NCBI RefSeq assembly: GCF_001999245.1
Contig: NZ_CP019630.1
Location: forward strand, 5,919,001 to 5,983,000
Direction: 5' to 3'
From: Roseibium algicola
GTDB taxonomy: Bacteria; Pseudomonadota; Alphaproteobacteria; Rhizobiales; Stappiaceae
DNA length: 64,000 bases
The position numbers and the translations under genes are program-made. The notes below the pieces were generated by a model, which saw only the letters and a program-made list of their open reading frames with translations, did no database searches and was not told the origin of the DNA. Shown here in pieces: positions 1-7,775 of this stretch; within the stretch, counting starts at the first letter, position 1; the number at the start of each line of letters is the position of its first letter.

Positions 1-127
1 CCGATCCGGCGATCGCCTCCACTGCCCTAATGCGTCAAAAACTCGGCTCGTGTCGATTCGAAATCGGCGCTTTCAACAGACAATCCGATCTCTTGCCGAA
101 CAGGGCAGAAGAGCCGAACGTTCTTGT

Positions 128-433
128 TCAGTGGGTCCAGGGCGCAGACCGGTTGAATTTGAAATTGTCCGCATAGGCAGACCCGCGCACTTTGCGTTCC
201 TGGGCTTTCTCAACCCTGTGCGGAATGCCATGGCGCTTCGCATATGCGACAGCTTCTTCAGAAGTCTCGAAATAGAGCCGGATTTGCTGCTTCATGTCGG
301 AAGACGACGTGTAGCCCATCAAAGGTTCGACGGACTTGGCGACCTCCGGCTCGTAATCCAGCACCCATCTCTGGGTTTTCGCCTTGCCTGACTGCATGGC
401 GGTTTTCGCCGGACGGTAGATACGCGCAACCAT
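128..433 (-). CDS. NDUFS4-like NADH dehydrogenase accessory subunit (ETC complex I subunit family)
   Basis: A 101-residue protein that I recognise as the short alphaproteobacterial homologue of the mitochondrial 18 kDa complex I subunit NDUFS4. It keeps the family pattern: an N-terminal RIYRPAKTAMQSG segment, the WVLDYEP core, a central region ending in YFETSEEAVAYAKRHG, and a C-terminal basic NFKFNR patch followed by PWTH. The family attaches peripherally to the matrix/cytoplasmic arm of respiratory complex I and helps stabilise it. The full expected length is present and there is no signal peptide or membrane segment. It stands alone here, away from any nuo operon, which is common in this class. 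It is a useful taxonomic marker for Alphaproteobacteria. Confidence 0.85.
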   Translation of the reverse strand: MVARIYRPAKTAMQSGKAKTQRWVLDYEPEVAKSVEPLMGYTSSSDMKQQIRLYFETSEEAVAYAKRHGIPHRVEKAQERKVRGSAYADNFKFNRSAPWTH

Positions 434-781
434 GTGACAGTGCCCTCAAGTCTGAATATGTGAGATGCAATTCCTTACAGCAGCTTTTTCCCGCCTTTGC
501 CGCCGGTGTCAACACCGATATTGGCCGCAACCCGCAATCTTCGGTTCGTCGGCGACTCATTTAACAGCACAAGTATGTATTAACGGTGTTGGTGGAGAGG
601 CGAATTATGACATTCACGTAACATGACATGGAGGCGCAACTCATGCTATTAACTACCCTAACGTGAACTTGTCTGGAAGACGCCGATTTTCGGAACGCAG
701 TGCAGGTTCAAAAAATACAGAATCGCAGGGCCGGACAGCCTGAAAGGGCCGATCCAAAGATCAAAACGATAAGGCTTTGAC
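434..781. other. intergenic region, 348 bases, upstream of two divergent small genes
   Basis: No gene, RNA or convincing terminator was recognised. The segment separates the NDUFS4-like gene (minus strand) from a small plus-strand gene starting at 782, so it should contain both promoters, but I could not pick -35/-10 boxes with confidence. Very short ATG-initiated reading frames occur near 607 and 643, the latter behind a GGAGG; they run only a few codons and are not called. Confidence 0.4.
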
Positions 782-1030
782 ATGCATTACGAATTTCTGA
801 AAAGACTGGAAGGGTATGTTCCGGAACATGTTCGGCCGGTTACCAGAGCGCCGGAAAAAATTGCGCCGGTCGAACTGAAAGCGGCGATCGACGACGCCAA
901 TCTCACTGAAATGTGGGACATGATCCTGACGCTGGACTATTCGGTATCCGACCCCACCGATCTGTCACCGGAAAAACGCGACGAATTCCTGAATGTCATG
1001 TCGCTGTTGTTGAAAGCCTTCGACCGGTAG
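782..1030 (+). CDS. small conserved-looking hypothetical protein
   Basis: An 82-residue acidic protein beginning MHYEFLKRLEG, with an AAGG element 7 bases ahead of the ATG. It has no signal peptide or membrane helix and appears helical, ending in LLLKAFDR. The codon use looks like that of neighbouring genes, and the frame is closed by TAG just before the next gene's leader. I do not recognise a family. It is followed about 90 bases later by another small unknown on the same strand, so the two may be co-transcribed. It could be a small regulatory or adaptor protein, but nothing in the sequence decides this. Confidence 0.5.
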   Translation: MHYEFLKRLEGYVPEHVRPVTRAPEKIAPVELKAAIDDANLTEMWDMILTLDYSVSDPTDLSPEKRDEFLNVMSLLLKAFDR

Positions 1031-1117
1031 AAATGGTTATTGGCAAACGGCGAAAGATTTGCGGTGTCGCTGGTCGTTTTTTGCCGGATGGAACAAATCA
1101 AAACATGAGAGAGGACC

Positions 1118-1624
1118 GTGCTAACACGCCCTGATACTCATTTTTCGGAACTCGGCACACAGGCCATTGAAAAAGGGCTTGCCGACCCGGCTGTGTCTGC
1201 GTTCTACGACAGCATCATGTCGACCGATGCGGTTCAGATCCAGCAATGCCTGAAACCGTTCCTGCCTCATTTGAGCCTTTGCTCGGACAAGATGCCCGGC
1301 AACGCTCCTCCTCCGATCTTCTATGTCGGTAAGGAAAGTGGGCAGCGACACCTGTTCGGCGAAGACTGGGCAAGCCCGGCGACACCCGCTTGCGGTCTGC
1401 GCACACCTGATCCGGACCTGGAGAAGGCTTCGGCGGAAGGTTATCGCAAGGCATTGGAAGGCACGCCTTATTACGGCTACGCCCACACGAAAATTCAGGT
1501 CAATGGCGAATTCTATGAAGTTGCGTTCGAGCGGTTGATCGTCGCCGTGCGACCTTCGTTGCAATCCGATCTTCGCTTCTGCGCCTACCTGGGTGTCATT
1601 CAGGATCTTCAGCGGACGTCCTGA
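1118..1624 (+). CDS. hypothetical protein, possibly PAS-like
   Basis: A 168-residue soluble protein. I chose the GTG at 1118 because GAGAGAGGA lies immediately upstream at good spacing. The middle has two Pro/Cys-containing loops, and the C-terminal 70 residues alternate in a beta-strand pattern (YYGYAHTKIQVNGEFYEVAFERLIV, then DLRFCAYLGVI) reminiscent of small PAS-like sensor domains, though no family is recognised with confidence. Its 3' end overlaps the 3' end of the convergent gene on the other strand by about 29 bases (1596-1624). No membrane or export signal is visible. Confidence 0.5.
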   Translation: MLTRPDTHFSELGTQAIEKGLADPAVSAFYDSIMSTDAVQIQQCLKPFLPHLSLCSDKMPGNAPPPIFYVGKESGQRHLFGEDWASPATPACGLRTPDPDLEKASAEGYRKALEGTPYYGYAHTKIQVNGEFYEVAFERLIVAVRPSLQSDLRFCAYLGVIQDLQRTS

Positions 1625-2315
1625 GGATAAGTTTTACAAGGCCGTGTAGATCGCTTCTGGTGGCATAGACCAGCCAGTCATCCGGCCTGATATGTCCAGG
1701 CGCAATCTCCCAATGCGTTCCGCGTGGCACGAACCTGCGGTAACCGACCCGGATGCCAAAGCCTTTTTCTGCGCTTTTTGCAGCCATCAGGCCATAGAGA
1801 TAATCCGGCGACCACTTCAATAGTGAGAGCAGAAACCCCAACTGGGTCAAAGGCTCGGCAAGGCCCTGCCCCCGGATGTCCCGTCTCAGCCAGAGATTGC
1901 CGTGATAGACGATACGCCCGCGCATGAAATAGGCGTCATGCGCGTGCTCTGTCCCGAAGCGAACCTGAGGGTTTGGATCGACAAAGATCCTGCGTTGCTG
2001 CTGGTGCCAGTGCTCGGCAAGGCTCCTGTCTTTCAGGTCTTCCACCTTTGCAGCTTGCACAGACACGACGTTACCATGGCTGTTGACGGCCCCTACCCAG
2101 AACGCAGTCGTCCCGTGCAGGTCGAAAAACCGCGGTGAAAAATCTTCCATCAGGTATTTGTCTTCGGTGCTCCGGACGGTCTTTTCGAAAAGCGCAAAAT
2201 CCGCGCTTTCCTTCAGAGAAAGCCCGGCCTTTTCAATTCTGGACTGCAGCACGGCTATCGCCGCCGATACATCCAGCGTCGCCTGGTCGTCAGGATCCGG
2301 TATCATCAGCCCCAT
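1596..2315 (-). CDS. GNAT-like acyltransferase domain protein
   Basis: A soluble protein whose C-terminal half resembles the acetyl-CoA binding core of GNAT enzymes. The segment LWLRRDIRGQGLA has the RxxGxG/A-type pyrophosphate-binding loop followed by an amphipathic helix, then a GYRRF strand typical of the end of the fold. The start is uncertain. The open frame extends to a TTG at 2411, but the first part is Arg/Pro-rich and unlike a folded domain. I favour an ATG at 2315 or 9 bases further in, where purine-rich sequence precedes the codon. Substrate unknown. It converges on, and overlaps, the plus-strand gene ending at 1624. Confidence 0.6.
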   Translation of the reverse strand: MGLMIPDPDDQATLDVSAAIAVLQSRIEKAGLSLKESADFALFEKTVRSTEDKYLMEDFSPRFFDLHGTTAFWVGAVNSHGNVVSVQAAKVEDLKDRSLAEHWHQQQRRIFVDPNPQVRFGTEHAHDAYFMRGRIVYHGNLWLRRDIRGQGLAEPLTQLGFLLSLLKWSPDYLYGLMAAKSAEKGFGIRVGYRRFVPRGTHWEIAPGHIRPDDWLVYATRSDLHGLVKLILRTSAEDPE

Positions 2316-2537
2316 CCGGCGCGGCCTGCATGCCGTCGCAAGCGGCGTCACTCCCAAAGGCATTGGAAACGCCCGTCTGACCAGTCTGTTATGCGGCGAT
2401 AAGTTGCACAAGACACCAGCGTAGCTTGGCCCTAGTTATCCCGGCCTTTAGGCACGGAACCACAGCAAGCGCATGGATTTGCATTGCAAAGTCCCAAGTC
2501 ACGCGCACCGCATCACATCGATTTTCAGGAGAATGAA

Positions 2538-2614
<77 letters not shown>

Positions 2615-2977
2615 AACAGTTGATGCGCTCGGATTTATAGGCCACAGACTCTATCGTCAAGCTAGAACAAACCAAGAATATCCGAGTTTTGTGGGCAAAA
2701 CCTGACAAACATGTCCCGTACTTTGTTCTCAGTTTGCACACAAAAGCAAAACGGCACGCCCGATGACCGCGAACGAGCCTCGTAAACGCGACGGCCAAGG
2801 CATCGTGCCGTCACGGTCTTTGAAAGTGCAAACTGAACTTCAGTATATTTGCTTGATCAACCAGATTACTGGCGGCATTCTCCCGCATGAAAAGTATCCA
2901 AGCAATTGAATGAAATACCAAAACGTTTACATCAGCCAAATTACAATTTTTGATATAGATTTCAGGAAAAGAAATAG
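2615..2977. other. intergenic region with tRNA-Pro promoter and AT-rich leader
   Basis: The left end carries the tRNA-Pro promoter (listed separately). The right half, about 2830-2977, is distinctly AT-rich compared with the window and leads into the unknown gene at 2978; it probably contains that gene's promoter, but I cannot assign boxes. No other gene or RNA is visible. A 68-residue minus-strand open frame here runs through the tRNA and is rejected. Confidence 0.4.
2634..2660 (-). promoter_or_regulatory. probable promoter of tRNA-Pro
   Basis: On the minus strand a TTGACG (-35, at 2660-2655) and a TATAAA (-10, at 2639-2634) lie 15 bases apart, about 20 bases before the tRNA 5' end. The spacing is a little short, but both boxes are near consensus and the position fits a stable RNA promoter. 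Confidence 0.55.
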
Positions 2978-3505
2978 ATGATCACCAAAGATGACTTCAC
3001 AAAGGCATTAAAAGATTTCGGTGGATCCGAGTCCCAGAAAATACTTCAGGATCCACAAGCATACCAAGCTACCTTTGACCTGCTGATCACCGTCGCAGAA
3101 GATTCGTCAATCTTCCAAAAAAAGCTGTCGATCGCCAATACAGCAGCGGGTGTAGCCAATATGGCCGTTGGACACTCCTCTGCCGACCGTCGGACAAAGA
3201 ATGCCGTTCGCGCGGGATCTTTTGCTTTGAGCCAATTCCAGCAGACAGCGAATCTAGCAAGTGTCACCAAGTTATCGCCAGGAGCCGCGATGGTTGCTGT
3301 CAGTGCCACAGTCGTCAACAAGACAGGTATTATCGTGTCCTTTGCAGGCGGAGACAAAAAGAAGGCTCAGTGCATCGGTGCGGTGATGGAGCTTTCTGCT
3401 TCCGCGGTAATCACCGCCGTGTCTGCACCAACAGGCGTCCTGCTGGTCCTGTCGGTCGCCAGTCTGGCCGCCTCATCGGTCAACGCATATAATTCATGTT
3501 TTTAG
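2978..3505 (+). CDS. hypothetical protein with hydrophobic C-terminus
   Basis: A 175-residue protein preceded by AGGAAAAGAAATAG, a good ribosome site for the ATG. The first 60 residues are helical and charged. The remainder is rich in Ala, Ser, Val and Gly, with two hydrophobic stretches near the end (about residues 130-168) that could form a helical hairpin in a membrane, finishing in YNSCF. There is no N-terminal signal peptide. I do not recognise a family. The AT-rich leader and Lys/Asp-rich N-terminus look less like the local genome style, which could mean recent acquisition. A small pore-forming or effector-like protein is one possibility, but nothing proves it. Confidence 0.5.
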   Translation: MITKDDFTKALKDFGGSESQKILQDPQAYQATFDLLITVAEDSSIFQKKLSIANTAAGVANMAVGHSSADRRTKNAVRAGSFALSQFQQTANLASVTKLSPGAAMVAVSATVVNKTGIIVSFAGGDKKKAQCIGAVMELSASAVITAVSAPTGVLLVLSVASLAASSVNAYNSCF

Positions 3506-3541
3506 AATTTTCGGGCAGGCTGGAATAGGTGCAATTCGGTT

Positions 3542-4027
3542 TCATTTCAGCCCCATGGACGGGCTGCTGACCTTGTCTCCGGCCGAGATATCGAGTTTTT
3601 CCGACAGACCGGCGTTTATTTCGAACACGTACTTCGCCGGACCAAGCGAGGGAATGACGTCTTCGGAAAAAGGCGTGGTGTTGTCGGCGATGCTGACGAT
3701 GGCCCCCTTCGCGTCAATGAAAATGATGTCGAGCGGCAGAGGTGTATTTTTCATCCAGAAGTAACGGTCGCCCTCCCCTTCGAAGAGGAACAGCATGCCG
3801 CGTTCCGCCGGCATCTCTTTGCGGAACATCAATCCCATCGACCGTTGCCGGTCCGTTGCCGCAACCTCCGCCTTGAACTGGTGTTCCTTGTCTCCAGACC
3901 GAATGAGAAGATCTTCCACCGGCAGGTTCAACTGCGGGTCCTGCGCCAGCGCCTGTCCTGGCGAACCCGCGAGCGAAATCCAGAGTGTTGCAGCAAAAAG
4001 CGAGAGGCACAGAAAGAAAGGACGCAT
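3542..4027 (-). CDS. DUF192 family secreted protein
   Basis: A 161-residue protein of the DUF192 family. I use the ATG at 4027 because AGGAAG lies 8 bases upstream and because it gives a proper Sec signal peptide (MRPFFLCLSLFAATLWISLAG, cleavage near GQALA-QD); the longer open frame to 4087 adds unsupported residues. The mature part shows the family signature: Q-R-S-M-GLMFR, then RGMLFLF, FWMKNTPLPLDIIFID and an ending in FEINAGLSEK. The family folds as a small beta-barrel of unknown biochemical function and here should be periplasmic. It lies downstream of the cold-shock gene but is separated from it by a terminator-like hairpin. Confidence 0.85.
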   Translation of the reverse strand: MRPFFLCLSLFAATLWISLAGSPGQALAQDPQLNLPVEDLLIRSGDKEHQFKAEVAATDRQRSMGLMFRKEMPAERGMLFLFEGEGDRYFWMKNTPLPLDIIFIDAKGAIVSIADNTTPFSEDVIPSLGPAKYVFEINAGLSEKLDISAGDKVSSPSMGLK

Positions 4028-4141
4028 TCTGAAAACTTCCTGAAAGGCCCGGCAGAACCGGTTTGGGAAACTGGCAGTCAAAGGCAAGACCGGAATATCA
4101 CTTCCCGTCTGCCGAAGAAGATTGCCTGAAGGTCGGCAAAC

Positions 4142-4165
4142 AAAAAGGCCGGAACATGTCCGGCC
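4142..4165 (-). terminator. Rho-independent terminator of the cold-shock gene
   Basis: On the minus strand, 7-bp arms GGCCGGA/TCCGGCC with a 5-base loop (4165-4147) are followed by TTTTT (4146-4142). It sits about 30 bases after the stop of the gene ending at 4197. Confidence 0.75.
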
Positions 4166-4196
4166 GAGTCAATGTGCAGAATGACGGAAAGTGGGG

Positions 4197-4778
4197 TCAG
4201 TGAGAGGCAGGTATATGGGTGCCTGTCCCGACCGGCCGGATTTCAGCGGCCATGCGGCCTTTCGGGCCTTCGCCGAAGCGCACCAGCACATCCTGGCCGG
4301 GACGCAATTCAGTGATGCCGAAGCGTCGCAGCGTCTCCATGTGAATGAAGATGTCTTCTGAACCTTCACCCTGGGTCAGAAACCCGAAGCCCTTGACGCG
4401 GTTGAACCATTTCACGGTCGCTTTTTCGAAACCGCTTTCGGGGACAACCTGAACATGGGTGCGCGACGGAGGCAGCTGCGACGGATGGGTCGCGGTGCTT
4501 TCGTCCATCGACAGGATGCGGAAGGCCTGAAGACCGCGCGGCCTGTCGAGTACTTCGCAAACAACCCGCGCGCCTTCATAAGCAGTCTGGTACCCGTCTC
4601 GCCTGAGGCAGGTGACGTGCAAAAGGATATCACCGTCGCCGTCGTCCGGGACGATGAAGCCATATCCTTTCCCGACGTCGAACCACTTAATCGTTCCGGC
4701 AATCTCGAGAACATCAACGGCGACTTCGTCCGTCAATGTTTCGAGTGCGCGGGGCTCCCGTGCGGTTTTAACCCCCAT
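4197..4778 (-). CDS. tandem cold-shock domain protein
   Basis: A 193-residue cytoplasmic nucleic-acid binding protein with two cold-shock domains. The first, around residues 26-92, starts GTIKWFDVGKGYGFIVPDD (RNP1 KGYGFIV, RNP2 ILLHV). The second, about residues 118-185, starts ATVKWFNRVKGFGFLTQGEG (RNP1 KGFGFLT, RNP2 DIFIHM). A Pro/Ser-rich linker joins them. Two-domain CSD proteins of this size are typical of Rhizobiales and relatives, while the 70-residue CspA has only one. They act as RNA chaperones or anti-terminators. The first domain is more diverged, so the second may be the main binding unit. The gene ends in a clear terminator. Confidence 0.9.
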   Translation of the reverse strand: MGVKTAREPRALETLTDEVAVDVLEIAGTIKWFDVGKGYGFIVPDDGDGDILLHVTCLRRDGYQTAYEGARVVCEVLDRPRGLQAFRILSMDESTATHPSQLPPSRTHVQVVPESGFEKATVKWFNRVKGFGFLTQGEGSEDIFIHMETLRRFGITELRPGQDVLVRFGEGPKGRMAAEIRPVGTGTHIPASH

Positions 4779-4932
4779 AGCCTTTTGTCCCGTCTCTGGT
4801 CCGCATCATTAAGCTGAAGGCAAAATTCGACTCACCAGCCAGCTGATTCCTAACAAAAGGATAACATTGTGCTTTCTGGCGAGAAGGGAAATTGTCGGAC
4901 TAACCACAGACCATTTACGGAAATCAGGCCGG

Positions 4933-5694
4933 TTATTCGCCAAATCTCGCAAATGTTTGAGCTAAAGGCGTTCGAATGACTGTTGACGCATAAGAATCGA
5001 GCGGCGTTTCCTGGCCGTTTAGAATCACTAGGTCTGCACCGCCACGAACGGCGATGGCCGGCAGTTGTGCAGCTGGATGCACGACAAGTGACGAGCCCAA
5101 CACCAGAAACAGATCGCAAGCAGCAGCAGCCTCCGCTGCCCGCTCCAGTTCCATTTCCGGCATCTGCTGCCCGAAACTTATGACCGCCGCCTTCAACAGT
5201 CCGTTGCAATCTGGACATCTCGGACTTTGCCCGGCGTCAACAATCGGCTTCTGAGCTTCCAGTTCAGCCCGCGCCCCGCAGGAAAGACAGGTTGCGAATG
5301 TGGAATTGCCATGGATCTCGACAAGCAGGTCTTCCGGAAACCCTGCTCGCTGGTGCAGGCCATCGACATTTTGTGTGATGAGGCAATGAAGCTTGCCGGC
5401 CTGCGCCAGGCTCGTCATTGCCAGATGTGCTGCATTCGGCTCCGCTCTTGCGAAATAGTCCATCATTTCGAACCGGCGTTCCCAGTCTTCCAGGCGGCAA
5501 TCCTCATCGGCGACAAAGTCCTGGTATTGAACAGGCTGACGTTTGGACCATATCCCGCCAGGTGAACGGAAATCCGGAATTCCGGAGTCCGTCGATATCC
5601 CCGCCCCGGTCAGGGCAACGATCTGCCGGTAGGAACCTTCCTTGAACTGTGCCACAAAGCGCTGAGCTTCGGGCAAGGTATCAATGCACTTCAT
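4933..5694 (-). CDS. NAD-dependent protein deacylase, sirtuin (Sir2/CobB family)
   Basis: A 253-residue sirtuin that removes acyl groups from lysines of proteins, using NAD and releasing nicotinamide and O-acyl-ADP-ribose. Visible motifs, in order, are the NAD-binding GAGISTDSGIPDFRS (residues 30-44), TQNVDGLHQRAG (108-118), the catalytic His128 in EIHGN, and two zinc CxxC pairs (C136/C139 and C160/C163). The C-terminal Rossmann part carries GSSLVVHPA and an N-G-Q near the end. I use the ATG at 5694: the open frame reaches 5763, but that extension overlaps the start of the divergent glyoxalase gene. Cytoplasmic; substrate range not predictable from sequence. Confidence 0.9.
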   Translation of the reverse strand: MKCIDTLPEAQRFVAQFKEGSYRQIVALTGAGISTDSGIPDFRSPGGIWSKRQPVQYQDFVADEDCRLEDWERRFEMMDYFARAEPNAAHLAMTSLAQAGKLHCLITQNVDGLHQRAGFPEDLLVEIHGNSTFATCLSCGARAELEAQKPIVDAGQSPRCPDCNGLLKAAVISFGQQMPEMELERAAEAAAACDLFLVLGSSLVVHPAAQLPAIAVRGGADLVILNGQETPLDSYASTVIRTPLAQTFARFGE

Positions 5695-5748
5695 CGGCCG
5701 GTCCGGTGCCCGTTTGGAAAATCCCTCGATTGAGGAAAAGGATAGGAC

Positions 5749-6189
5749 ATGCGTTATTTGCACACGATGGTCCGCGTGACCAACATTGAAGACTCACTTG
5801 ATTTTTATTGCAACAAGATGGGCATGACGGAAGTCCGTCGCTACGAAAACGAAAAAGGCCGGTTCACCCTGATCTTCCTCGCCGGATCCGATGATGTCGA
5901 AGCCGGAAAGGCAAACGCTGCGCCGCTTCTAGAGCTGACCTACAATTGGGATCCGGAAACCTACACCGGCGGCCGCAACTTCGGCCATCTCGCCTATGAG
6001 GTCGATAACATCTACGAATTCTGCGAGAACCTGCAGAACAAAGGTGTCACCATCAACCGTCCTCCACGTGACGGCCGCATGGCCTTCGTTCGTTCGCCGG
6101 ACAACATCTCCTTCGAGCTGCTTCAAAAGGGTGAAGCGCTTGAAATCAAAGAACCCTGGGCCTCCATGCCCAATACCGGCGAATGGTAA
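5749..6189 (+). CDS. gloA: lactoylglutathione lyase (glyoxalase I)
   Basis: A 146-residue VOC-superfamily enzyme that converts the hemithioacetal of methylglyoxal and glutathione to S-lactoylglutathione. The four metal ligands of GloA are all in place: His5, Glu62 (LLELTYNW), His80 (NFGHLAYEV) and Glu123 (ISFELLQKG). FMRVRS-like and PDG-type family blocks are slightly altered (MAFVRSPDN). The protein has the usual single-domain length. It is divergent from the sirtuin gene, with start codons only 54 bases apart, so their promoters must overlap. It is followed by tRNA-Glu. Confidence 0.92.
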   Translation: MRYLHTMVRVTNIEDSLDFYCNKMGMTEVRRYENEKGRFTLIFLAGSDDVEAGKANAAPLLELTYNWDPETYTGGRNFGHLAYEVDNIYEFCENLQNKGVTINRPPRDGRMAFVRSPDNISFELLQKGEALEIKEPWASMPNTGEW

Positions 6190-6215
6190 AACCGGACAGT
6201 TTTCAACAGGCGCAG

Positions 6216-6231
6216 GCCCGGGATTCCGGGC
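6216..6231 (+). other. small GC-rich hairpin after gloA
   Basis: GCCCGG and CCGGGC arms with a 4-base loop lie 27 bases after the gloA stop. No T-run follows on the plus strand, so it may be a weak or Rho-assisted terminator or an mRNA 3' end stabiliser. Confidence 0.4.
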
Positions 6232-6256
6232 TTGCAAAAAATTGTCGCAAAGGCTC

Positions 6257-6285
6257 TTGCGGGCTGCTCCAATCCCGCCTATAAG
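6257..6285 (+). promoter_or_regulatory. probable promoter of tRNA-Glu
   Basis: TTGCGG (6257-6262) and TATAAG (6280-6285) are 17 bases apart, placing the start of transcription a few bases downstream and about 20 bases before the tRNA. Confidence 0.55.
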
Positions 6286-6314
6286 CCTCCCCACGACGCA
6301 GCCGCGTCGACCGC

Positions 6315-6390
6315 GCGCCCATCGTCTAGCGGTCTAGGACGCCGCCCTTTCACGGCGGAAACACGGGTTCGAGTCCCGTTGGGCGTGCCA
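6315..6390 (+). tRNA. tRNA-Glu(UUC)
   Basis: A 76-nt tRNA with encoded CCA. The acceptor arm GCGCCCA pairs with TGGGCGT (one wobble). The D-arm contains TCTAGCGGTCTAGGA, and the anticodon stem GCCGC/GCGGC carries a CTTTCAC loop with anticodon TTC. The T-arm is ACGGG-TTCGAGT-CCCGT. Confidence 0.96.
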
Positions 6391-6444
6391 ACTTCTTCCC
6401 TTCCGGTTCAGAAGCAGGCACCTGGCATTGGCGTAAGCTACTGG

Positions 6445-7299
6445 TCAAAGTGCACCTGGCGATACGTAACTGCCTTTTATATCCAGGGCAGGTTCGTCCT
6501 TGCGGAACAATGTCCGCCCCGGAAATTCCTTTTTGTAGTATGCTTCGATATCTGCGGCTGCAGGGCCGGCATACTCTATCCGTCCGCTTGGGAAGAATAT
6601 GTCCAGGTCGTCATCCTTGTGCTCCGTCGCATAGGTTTCCTGCGATCCGTGCAAGACCATGGCAATGCCGAGCCGGTTGTTGACGAAATGCTGCACGTCA
6701 AAAAACTTTGGCGAGCGCGTGTGCTTCTGACCCAGGCGATCCTCTCTGACGCGGATCAACTGGTCAGGAGCGTCCATATCGACGATGCCGTAGAGATCGA
6801 AGTCTCCGTGTACACACTTGGCCGCGGTGATAAGCGAACTGGACGAGAACTTCACACAGCCGAAATAGGGGTCTTCTGGATTGCGTTCGACGAAATAAAC
6901 GCCTCCACGCGGAATGTAGGTCAGTTTCCGTTGCTGTTCGAAGGTTGCCATTTCAGGTCGCAACTGTTTTTGAAATTCCATCCATTCCTCGATCACCTTT
7001 GCCATCTTGCTCGCCTTGAAGGCCTTTTCGCCAACGATTTTTGGATCGACTACCAGGCCCGCAAAGTTCTTGCGCTGCGCGTCCGGACACTTGCTTCCGA
7101 CGGGCTTAACATCGAAATCCGCAGTCTTGGCCTTGCAATCCAGGCGCTTGGGCGTGGCGTAGGGTTCGCCAACGTGCTCAAGGGATGCTGTGTTTGTCCG
7201 TCGTACCAGAATCGCAACGTTGTAGAGCCGGGCTGCGGACTGAAATACGCCGACATGCTTGGCTCTCATATGTTTGAGAATATCTGCTCTTCCGGCCAT
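6445..7299 (-). CDS. anthrax edema factor/ExoY-like nucleotidyl cyclase domain protein
   Basis: A 284-residue protein with no signal peptide, started at the ATG at 7299 because GGAGAA lies 7 bases before it (the open frame continues upstream to 7386 without support). Reading it against edema factor and ExoY from memory, the key catalytic elements line up in order. Arg33 in ILVRRTN corresponds to LFRPVN. Lys51 and Lys58 are seven apart, as in TKGxxVxGKSS. Lys residues near 87-98 follow VVDPK. The metal-binding pair Asp166-x-Asp168 lies in HGDFDLY (matching TADYDLF), and His217 in LHGSQ is followed by KDDDLDIFFPSG (matching KDNEIFIINPEG). The Asn/Glu of the third motif are not clearly conserved. 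Such proteins make cAMP or cGMP/cUMP when activated inside a host cell. Length fits a bare catalytic core. Confidence 0.72.
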   Translation of the reverse strand: MAGRADILKHMRAKHVGVFQSAARLYNVAILVRRTNTASLEHVGEPYATPKRLDCKAKTADFDVKPVGSKCPDAQRKNFAGLVVDPKIVGEKAFKASKMAKVIEEWMEFQKQLRPEMATFEQQRKLTYIPRGGVYFVERNPEDPYFGCVKFSSSSLITAAKCVHGDFDLYGIVDMDAPDQLIRVREDRLGQKHTRSPKFFDVQHFVNNRLGIAMVLHGSQETYATEHKDDDLDIFFPSGRIEYAGPAAADIEAYYKKEFPGRTLFRKDEPALDIKGSYVSPGAL

Positions 7300-7775
7300 A
7301 ATGTGTTCTCCGCTGAGTGCAGGCTTCAACCGGGCCTGCGAAAACGCGCATTTGCAATGAAACCAGATTACCAGACAGTCTCCCAAACTCGGTGATTCAA
7401 GTCACAAAGCGTTTTTTCAGGTCGAAAAACCCGGTCCGTTTTCAAGTTGTGGCCGGCAAAAAATCCGCTACCACCTTCCCTAACGTCCTTTCGTGTTAAC
7501 GTAACTCGAAAAATGGCAGCAACTGTCTGTTGAAAAGTGGTTTTTAAAAAAAGGATTGGCTATAGTCTGCAACTGATTTTAGTGGGGTCATCAACGGACC
7601 GTTGCGGTCCGGATTCAGTTGGTTGCAGGGACAGCTTCTTCTATTTGACGTTCCTGTGACGCGTATTACAGAAACATAGTGCCATCCGGGGTACCTGTTC
7701 CTCTCAAGAGGACAAAGACCTCGTGTAAAGATCGGTTCAACCGACAGGCAACCATGATCTACGAGAGGACAGGAT
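7300..7775. other. intergenic region with structured leader of the caspase-like gene
   Basis: This 476-base gap separates the cyclase-like gene (minus) from the caspase-like gene (plus). It contains a nested stem-loop at 7567-7628: outer arms CTGCAAC/GTTGCAG, and an inner hairpin CGGACC-GTTGC-GGTCCG at 7595-7611. A TATAGT at 7561-7566 may be a -10 box, but no good -35 is paired with it. GAGAGGACAGGAT directly before 7776 is the ribosome site of the next gene. Confidence 0.4.

Noticed and set aside
5695..5763. upstream extension of the sirtuin
   Set aside because: It would overlap the divergent gloA start, and the ATG at 5694 gives the standard sirtuin length.
6232..7395. 387-residue open frame on the plus strand
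   Set aside because: It runs straight through tRNA-Glu and is antisense to the cyclase-like gene, whose frame has family motifs and a good ribosome site.
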